A stretch of 64,000 nt of DNA from Setoptus koraiensis (Eukaryota > Arthropoda), in NCBI GenBank assembly GCA_048013815.1, contig CM106586.1, forward strand, positions 20,522,001 to 20,586,000, given 5' to 3'. Both the position numbers and the translations under genes were made by a program. The notes under the pieces were generated by a model. It saw only the letters and a program-made list of their open reading frames with translations, did not search any database and was not told the origin of the DNA. Below are positions 56,837 through 64,000 of the stretch, one piece after another. Within the stretch, counting starts at the first letter, position 1; each line of letters begins with the position of its first letter.

Positions 56837-58989
56837 GTCACGGACACCCCGTTACGTAATGTCGAGCACACATTACATAACACAATATCGCGCACACAAT
56901 GCAAACAGAGTGATCACTCGAGGGCGCATTCTAGCGGCAATTGCCGGCCCGATATCAACGAGTGCGAGCCAGCGCCATCGAGTGGCGGCCAGTCTCGAGA
57001 CGGCACAAAAATAAATCCGCAACAAACACTCGGCCGGCCACTTTGTCATTGTGCTCGCGCCAAGTTGCCCCAATAATCACACTGCGGCCAATTATATTTT
57101 TCGCCGGCTCGCCCCCTGCTGTCCAGACCAGGCCACCGCCGACCGGACTCGGCCAGGCCGCCAGTGGGCGAGGTCCGAGCGGACAGAACCTGAGTGAGCG
57201 GGACAAGAGCGGATCGGACGGGCGCACAATCGCGACACAGCGGTCATTGTTTGCGTGCCCATTGCTCGAGCGACCATTCCGCCCACGCACATGACACAGA
57301 CACAGATACGGACACAAACAGCAAACAATTTGCACCGTCAGACAACCTCGGCGCCGGGCTGCCGCACGCGGCAAACAACTGCCCACGGGCAAACAGTTTT
57401 GAGCTTTGGGTTTTGGGCTGCGAGTTTTGAGTTTTGGGCTGCGCGTTTTGAGCCTCGGCCTCGACTTTGGGGCTCTCATCGTCGGGTTTCGAGTGAGCTC
57501 GATCTTTGAGAGGCTCGGCGAGCTCGCCAGGTGTCACGCCATCTGCACAAACTGCGACGCAACGACGGCACGGATATTCGACGGCGGCCAAGACGGCGAC
57601 AAAATGGGAAAAATCCGAGATTGTGAGACTGGCAGCGTATATAGGTGCACATTGAGTTTTTGTTGTCAATGGCAAGATCGATTATTCGTCGCCGATAATA
57701 GACCGACTAATAGCCTCCGCGCGACTGCAGCGACTGCAGCGACTTTGCCCGGCCCGGCCGACGCGGCGGAAGTTGGTCGCACTCTGGCGGCGCGCACAAT
57801 TAACTAATTGGCTATTCATGTTTACTCAAGTTCATCACTAATTTAAGGTGCGCTTGCCACCTCGAGAGTGTCTGCTCAACTGTGTAAAAAGTGTCTCATT
57901 AGTGGCGCCGGTCGTCAATGGTTGATCACACTTATAATCACACTTACACGCCATTTATTTGGCCAGCTCATTTGCTTATTGGGGGGGCTATTTAGCCATT
58001 GCTACATATGACGCGGCCCAAGCGGTTGGCTTAATAAAGCTCGCCGATATAAGGTGAGCTTATTAGGCCCACTTTATATCATTGGCTCCTGTATATTTTT
58101 AATCAAGACAGGCCGGGGTGCCAAGACGGGCATGCGCATTGGCCCGATCTAATCTAATTTGAATAAGCGCGCCGCGAATCAAGCCCGGCGAACGTGTGAG
58201 GCGACAATTGCGCGTCGGGCAAAGTGGCGCCCGCGCATTCAGCGGGGGCTCTCGGCGCCCCAATAGCCGAGCAGCCGAACATCCTAACAGCCGCACGCGG
58301 GCTGGCGAGCGCCCAAAGAAACCAAAGTGAGGCGCCCGGCAAGGATGCAAGGATCACTCTTAAGCCGCTCGCTAAGCTTCCGCAAGCTAATTTTTTACAT
58401 TTACCTACTCAATGGACTCGCGCTGATACGATAATACCCACTACGCTGCCCTGCCCGCACTGCGGTACGGGTACACTATACGACAATAATGAGGCAACGG
58501 GGATCAGCGTTGAGCGGGCATCTGGGGAGGGGCTGTCGTGTAACACGGACGATAAATAAATAACAACTAATGGGGATTTGTCACTTTGACTTACCTTAGA
58601 TATCTGTTGTTGATCATCGTATGTTTGTTTGTCGGTTGTTGTGTGCGGTGGTTGGCGGTTGTTGACGATTACGCAACGTGCAACGCGGTCAGATATACAC
58701 GCAGAGATGTACACAGAGAGATATACACAGAGAGATATAAAAAGAGAGAAAGATTAGTTAATGAAAGCAACAATATTACGGCCACCGCGCTTGTCCTCTG
58801 GGCTTTGGCGCTCTGGGTACTGGCGAGGTATTTGGGGTGGTTTGCCAAAAATGGCTGGCGAGGGAGGTGCGGAACATGAAAAGCGCGTGACATGGGAGGT
58901 CGCGCGAAGGGGGAGCGTCCCCGACAGCGGAAAGGGAGAGCGCGCCCCCGACAGCGGACAGGTGAAGAGGTGAGCGGGTCAAACAGTGA
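56837..58989. other. GC-rich non-coding region right of the gap
   Basis: Composition returns to that of the 13-47 kb desert. A TATATAG at about 57638 and a CTAAG|GTAAGTC minus-strand donor-like site at about 58590-58600 are the only gene-like signals. No conserved product is seen. Confidence 0.5.
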
Positions 58990-59829
58990 TTAGTTACCTG
59001 AAAAGAAACGACATGCTTGCTGTTTCTTCGTGGCCACTTTTGTGTTTACTTTTTCCACTAGAATGACTGTTGCCCAGATGATGTGTCCCATAAACGTGTC
59101 TTTTCTTGTGTTTCTCCAGATCGGATCCAGGTTTGTCGGTGTTGTGATGTTGTTGCCAATTGTAGTTGTTGTTTTGTCCGCTAGTCGGTGATCTACATTT
59201 GTGATGCTATAATAATAGTGATGAAATTTGTTATGATGACGAAAAGTGGCGCCAGCGGCGCCGGCGTTGGCTTGTGGCGGCGGATAACTGAACTGACAAT
59301 TATAACTATAATTGTAGTTGTAACCACTTTGGTTAGCTCGCCAATTGGCCAGATGACACCGGACGTAGCTCACAACGGTTAGCTGACGGTTGTGGTGCCC
59401 TCTTGTTGACAATATGTTGTTGTTGTTGTTGTTGTTGTGTGATGTAGTGTGTTGGTGGTTGTGGTTGTTGCGATGACAATGCAACAACAACAGTAATATT
59501 AATTCAATTACTGATTCTAATGCTGATGATAATGATTGTATGATTGTTGTTTTTTGAGTACAATTTTGTGTGATGATACAGACAGCAACGGCTGACTTGT
59601 TTAAATGTTGAAGCTTCAAAAAGTAAAGCCCCGCTAGACGAGATTGAGTGCGAAGATGAATTGAATTCGGTTGCCAAGACGACAACAATAATGATGATGA
59701 CTTGTCAGATGGCCACTTGCTGCTGCTGCTGTTAGGTAATTTGCTGTTGTTTCGATTGCGATGCGACGATTGTTTTACGAACGGTTCACATTGTTGTATT
59801 TTTTCGGTCATGTTGTCGATGACAAACAT
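58990..59829 (-). CDS. Unidentified ORF, possibly an exon
   Basis: The minus strand is open from 59997 to 58990 (over 330 codons) in sequence of moderate GC, where chance openness of that length is unlikely. The first ATG is at 59829 (MFVIDNMTEKIQQCEPFVKQ), giving 279 residues. There is a hydrophobic stretch ALESVIELILLLLLHCHRN, then Asn/His-rich and Tyr-rich low complexity (SGYNYNYSYNCQFSYPPPQ) and a more ordinary end (LDPIWRNTRKDTFMGHIIWA). No family is recognised. The last codons read TTTTCAG|GTAACT, a good splice donor (exon would end at 58998), so this may be an internal or first exon; an acceptor-like CGCCAG at about 58857 would keep the frame open for about 33 more codons. It could also be a chance ORF in a leader or intron. 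Confidence 0.35.
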   Translation of the reverse strand: MFVIDNMTEKIQQCEPFVKQSSHRNRNNSKLPNSSSSKWPSDKSSSLLLSSWQPNSIHLRTQSRLAGLYFLKLQHLNKSAVAVCIITQNCTQKTTIIQSLSSALESVIELILLLLLHCHRNNHNHQHTTSHNNNNNNNILSTRGHHNRQLTVVSYVRCHLANWRANQSGYNYNYSYNCQFSYPPPQANAGAAGATFRHHNKFHHYYYSITNVDHRLADKTTTTIGNNITTPTNLDPIWRNTRKDTFMGHIIWATVILVEKVNTKVATKKQQACRFFSGN

Positions 59830-60846
59830 CGTTGGCGATTCGTCGGCAAATATGAAGTTGAGTGAATTGGGCGAATTGGGCGAATTGGGCGAATCGGGGG
59901 TGAAAGAGATAATTGAGAGGCGATTAGTCAATTGTTGGCTCACTAGGTTGTTGGCGCGGGCGAGTGTGTGGGGCGAACCATCAGCATGAACATGTAATCA
60001 TTTCGAACGCTCAACGATCTGGCTAGCTGATATGGCCGACCCGGCGCAACCAAAACGATTCTCGTGTACGCAAGCACAGTAACCCTCAGACTAATTTGTC
60101 CATGGGCGCTCATTAATACAATTTGTAATATAATTTGTTTTCACAATTTGGGCCTCGCTCTCCTTTTATCTGGCTCTATCTACAGCTATTGCTCGCAACA
60201 CTTTCTTGTTTATTCCGGCGACGCATTGCATTATAGACACAATATACACTGCAGCAGGATATTGTGCGCAAATCTGCAGCACATAGCGCCCGGTTACAGG
60301 TAGTTAGGTATTAGGTAGTGCAGTTACGCAATACAGTTATTTACAGCTATAGCCCCCCTGACTTGTGGGCCACTGCGCGTTATCTGTGCGCTGTGCACCC
60401 ACAAGTGAGTGTAAATAATACACTGGCTGCCGAATAATACTGTGCCGACTAGAAAATCTACACTAACAAAGTGATTGTAAGTGATTATTGCATCATCATT
60501 ATTGGCTGCCGATGATGGAAAGGTGGGCCAGGTAAAAAATCAAATTGAAACACCAAATCAGCCGCTAACAAGCGCAGCTTGTAGGTGAGGTCTAGTCCGC
60601 ACAAAGTTTGTTGGAGGGCGCGCGCGAATCAAACAGTCGCACCAACCGGGCCCCGCGCGGGCCACCTTGAACCCGCCGCCGACGGGCCGCTGCCACTATC
60701 TGATGCGCCCGGGGTGCGGCGAGCGGCGCATGCTCGACCCGCGGGATTACGTAAGAGTGGCTCATTATCAAATATATGGATGTAAGTAATTGATTTCTCC
60801 CGCATACCGACTGCTCGCCGCCGCCAGCTTTTTGCGCGAGCTACTT

Positions 60847-60912
60847 CACGCGATATTCGCGCGATATTCACGCGGTGTTCACGCGATATTCGCGCGATAT
60901 TCACGTGGTATT
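60847..60912. repeat. 11-bp CG-rich array in a 33-bp higher-order unit, ending in a palindrome
   Basis: Six 11-mers: CACGCGATATT, CGCGCGATATT, CACGCGGTGTT, then the same three again with the last as CACGTGGTATT. The array runs into the palindrome ATTCACGCGTGAAT (60910-60923) and an inverted GAATATCGCGCGAAT. Further GATATTCACG words occur at about 61027 and 61138. Confidence 0.92.
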
Positions 60913-63654
60913 CACGCGTGAATATCGCGCGAATTACGCAGCGCGTGCCGTTATTGCCGGCTGGCAGCTCTGCTTTTCGTGATCGGTATTGCGTAATGAT
61001 CGCAGCCGTGAATATGAGCACGCTGATATTCACGCCGGTGATTGCACGTGGACATGGGCGTGCTGCAATGGGCGATCGGTGCGCGACGGGACGGATTTGT
61101 CTATCGGGCGAACAGTATTTAACATAATATGATGGGCGATATTCATGGCAGGATGTAAGCGCCAAATTAAGCGCGGTACAAGCGCCGGGGCCGAGACGGC
61201 GGGAGCGGCATATCGCGGCGGCGGCGGCAGCGGCGGACACAATTCAATCACACACATGGCTACACATTGCTAATGATGCGTCGACATTTTTCACTGTGTT
61301 CACCGTGTGACCCGGCCGTTGACTCGGCTGGGGCTCGCTCTCGAAATTGAGGCCATTGCTCCTGCACTTGGGGCGCCCGCGAGGCCCCTGGCCGGCGGCT
61401 CACAACGTAGCGACGGCTTCACCTCGCAATGTGAGACTGGCATGTGTTTTACATTGTGTGTTAACAATTTTTCAAACTCGGCGGCTCGAAGCCTATTTGG
61501 CATGTCACTTGGAAGTTTTAAGTCGGCTTGCTACTGGCGCTTTCCATGGCTGGCTGGCTGGCTGGCTATGATTAATGTAGCCGGCATGACTGGCCCACTC
61601 GCCCCTGGGCCCCTATCTCTGCGGCTGACTGACTGGCAATCATTTACAACAGTGGCTGGCCCGGCGAGCAAAGAAATGAAACGGGCCCAAGTGAAACAGT
61701 TGAGACAGTCTACAAACTGGAGCTACTTAGTTTAAAACTACTTAAAGCCGGATCGAGTCGAAAAAGATGACTCGCTCGCTCGCTGCCAGCCAAATCAAGT
61801 GAATCACATGAATAGACAACTAGGCGCAACTTATGCCGGCTATCATCTTTGGCTGGCTGGCTGGCCCCCAAAAAAGCAAGTCCAAACAAGTGGCTTAGGC
61901 CTGTCGCCCGATCGGGTCGCCCGATCGAGTTGCCGGCTGCGAGTCGCGCCAAAATCAGCCAGTTTTGGTGCCAGCGACCAGTTTGGGCGCACTAAAACTG
62001 CACTAGTTGCAAATCAAATGATGAAAAAACTCCCAGCTCGCCCATGGATTCATTGATTGATTGGTTAATCTGCTTTGTCTTGCGCTGGCTCTATCTATGC
62101 GCCTATCTATCTATCGCGAGCTCGTTGCCGGTGGCGCCGAGCGATAGTTGCGCTGCCGGGCCTCGCTGGCGACGCTCCGAGCTAGCGACGCTTCGAGCTG
62201 GCTGCAGCCGCTTATGGATGGATCCACGATAAGCAGTTTGCAGTCTGAGCCCTTTTTGCAAAGTGTTCTAAAGTTGCGCTCTTGGCACACTCTCTGGCTG
62301 GCAAGTTGCGAGCGGCGGCAACCCAATTTTACCGTTGGCCGCCGCCGCCGCCGCGCGGCCGGCCCGCAATCGATGGGAGAGGCAGCGCGAGGCCCAGAAC
62401 CGACGCGAACCAGCGAGAATCGCGAGAGTGGCGCCGCACACAAGAGCCGAGCGCCCGAGGAGCGCGGATCCGGCATCCATTATCCGGCGACCACCAGAGA
62501 CGGGCGCGTCTCGACGGCGGCAACACTTGTCGCTGGCGACTCGCGCGCCCTCCCCCTCGAGCCGCCCGCCAGAGCCCGCCAGAGCCCGCTAGAGCCCGCC
62601 TGAGCCCGCTCGTGCGCTCGTCATTTCGGGGCCCGCTCGCGGGCCCGAGAGGCACGCTCAGACACAAATGAACAGCAACCAACAGACAGCGCGGCTGTCC
62701 GGCGGCCGCGTGAACTTGTGCGCTGCAAGAAAGATTTTGCGCCCTCAGGCCTAATCTCTCATAATCTTAACACTGGTGGCCTTATTCGCGCCCGCTCCCC
62801 CCGTCGCTGGCTGGCTGGTGCTCTTATCGATTTCTCGGCATCTCCATCTCTCAATATCTGGCAGTGGCTTGCGCCAGCGCCCGCCGGCCCGATGGCGCGG
62901 TCTCACTGGTGCCGGGTACATGCTCGGTTGCGTCACAAAAGTGGCACACATTTGTGCAGAGACATACGCTCGCATCCAGTTTGCATTCGAGCCGTGAGCG
63001 GCCAGATACCAGCATTTTGCAATCAGCGGCCTCGAGCGAGAACCGGCCCGCTGTTGTCTAGCCAGAGATAGTGGCGCCATTGGCGCTGGTACCGCCGATG
63101 CCGCCGCTGCCGCCGCTGTCACTGGTACCGCCGATACCGCTGATACCGCGGCAGTGCCATAGCAGTGCACCTAGCGGCAGAACGGCCGCGGCCATTGGAG
63201 CCAGCAGCACGGGCACGGGCCCCACGGCTCGGGCCCCATAGAGTGGCATAGACAAGTGCGGCCGCTAGAGGACACTGCAGTAACTGGCATAGTTAAATAC
63301 TGGCACACGTGAGAGGGGCCAGGCCTGTCTCAAACTGATAACTTGTAACTTGCGCATTTGTGCATTATGTGCCGGCGAGCCGCCATAAGCCAGCGGCTTG
63401 GCCGGCCCGTCGGCCCGAAGAACGAGGCCAATGGGATCAGCGCGACTCTGTCTTATATCTATATAAAGTGTTTGTGTCTTAAATATCTATTTGTATCAGT
63501 GTGCGCGAGGGTGTGTTGATTTTGTATTATACTGTCTCTGTTTATATCTAATTCTCTCCATCTTGTGGCGCGTTGTTCGCTCACTGCTGGCGCTGGCCGT
63601 CATTGGTTCACTTGACTTCATTTGAACCAATCATTCCGGCGCCAGCAACGACAG

Positions 63655-63733
63655 CGCCAACAATGGCAGCGACAACAACGGCAGCACCAGCAACAACAGC
63701 AACAACAACAACAACAACGCCAACAACAGCAAC
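63655..63733 (+). repeat. CAA/CAG triplet tract
   Basis: GCCAACAATGGCAGCGACAAC-like units grading to (CAACAACAG)n. It would encode Asn/Ser/Gly or Gln on the plus strand; no exon signals are seen. Confidence 0.8.
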
Positions 63734-64000
63734 AGCCAACTTAGCGGCACAATTCAATTTATTGCGTCATCTCTTTGTTTTTCTGGGGCCTCCGTCGCGT
63801 TCGCTCTTGGCCGTCGCGTTCGCTCTTGGCCCTCGGCCCTCGCCATCATTTCGCTCTGACTCGCTGCTGGCCACACGGCTAGCGATACTTGCCAATGGCG
63901 CCGTTTGTATAAATGGTAATAGAGTTTCTTTCTCACGGACGCCATCTTGCTCGCTATCATTCATGGCACAATATCAGCCGTGGCACACCATTGCTCGCGG

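Larger units (their letters stand above)
59944..64000. other. Non-coding region at the right edge
   Basis: Holds the 11-bp array at 60847, Arg/Ala-rich chance frames near 62150-62680 and a CAA/CAG tract at about 63660. A minus-strand frame at 63767-63964 starts with a plausible ATG (MNDSEQDGVREKETLL) but is only 65 codons. Nothing can be assigned. Confidence 0.5.

Noticed and set aside
58224-58559. Short plus-strand ORF with CPHCG
   Set aside because: Only one CxxC pair is present, so a zinc ribbon is not supported; no start or splice context.
63767-63964. 65-codon minus-strand frame starting MNDSEQDGV
   Set aside because: Plausible start but short, quickly becomes Arg-rich repeat, and no donor or homology is visible; left unannotated.

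Overview
The window is from a metazoan nuclear genome, most likely a compact arthropod genome; an acariform mite or similar chelicerate is a guess I cannot prove. The support is: intron-containing gene structure with GT-AG introns of 134-156 bp, long opa-type CAG/CAA tracts, a Sox-family HMG-box factor, an intraflagellar-transport protein (CLUAP1/IFT38), a CHHC zinc-finger protein of the GTSF1/Asterix type, a 20S proteasome beta-3 subunit and a mitochondrial ribosomal protein L30. A run of exactly 500 N (56337-56836) marks a scaffold gap.

Layout. (1) 1-5007, minus strand: one uninterrupted reading frame of at least 1,669 codons that runs off the left edge without a stop. It encodes a disordered Gln/Asn/Thr/Ser-rich protein with one N-terminal hydrophobic segment; I cannot name it. 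(2) 5.0-11.4 kb: non-coding, full of short tandem repeats, including a 10-bp array of CAGGTG E-boxes and a 17-bp TTGACAG array. (3) 11420-12252, plus strand: a three-exon gene for a 180-residue secreted protein, unidentified, whose exon phases close exactly. (4) 12.3-47.8 kb: about 35 kb of mostly GC-rich sequence in which I find no convincing gene. It holds tandem arrays, perfect hairpins (stems of 17-20 bp), Z-DNA-prone runs and strand-biased TTG/CTG triplet tracts. (5) 47.8-56.3 kb: an AT-richer, gene-dense block of intronless genes: SoxC (minus), NOP9 (plus), GTSF1-like (minus), mRpL30 (plus), CLUAP1 (minus), PSMB3 (plus). (6) After the gap, 56.8-64 kb is again mostly non-coding, with one unidentified ORF (58990-59829, minus) and an 11-bp-period CG-rich array.

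How the parts relate. The genes in block 5 alternate in strand, giving two convergent pairs (83 and 120 bp between stops) and divergent pairs sharing 574-733 bp; this is close packing, not an operon. They serve unrelated housekeeping roles: ribosome biogenesis, mitochondrial translation, protein turnover, cilium assembly and probably piRNA silencing. SoxC sits at the border between this block and the 35-kb repeat-rich desert, the usual arrangement for a developmental regulator with a large regulatory domain. The most unexpected observations are that NOP9 and PSMB3 share a homologous 5' flanking block of about 220-310 bp, and that three motif classes (CAGGTGAG, TTRCGYAA, CTCF-like) occur more often or more prominently than base composition predicts.
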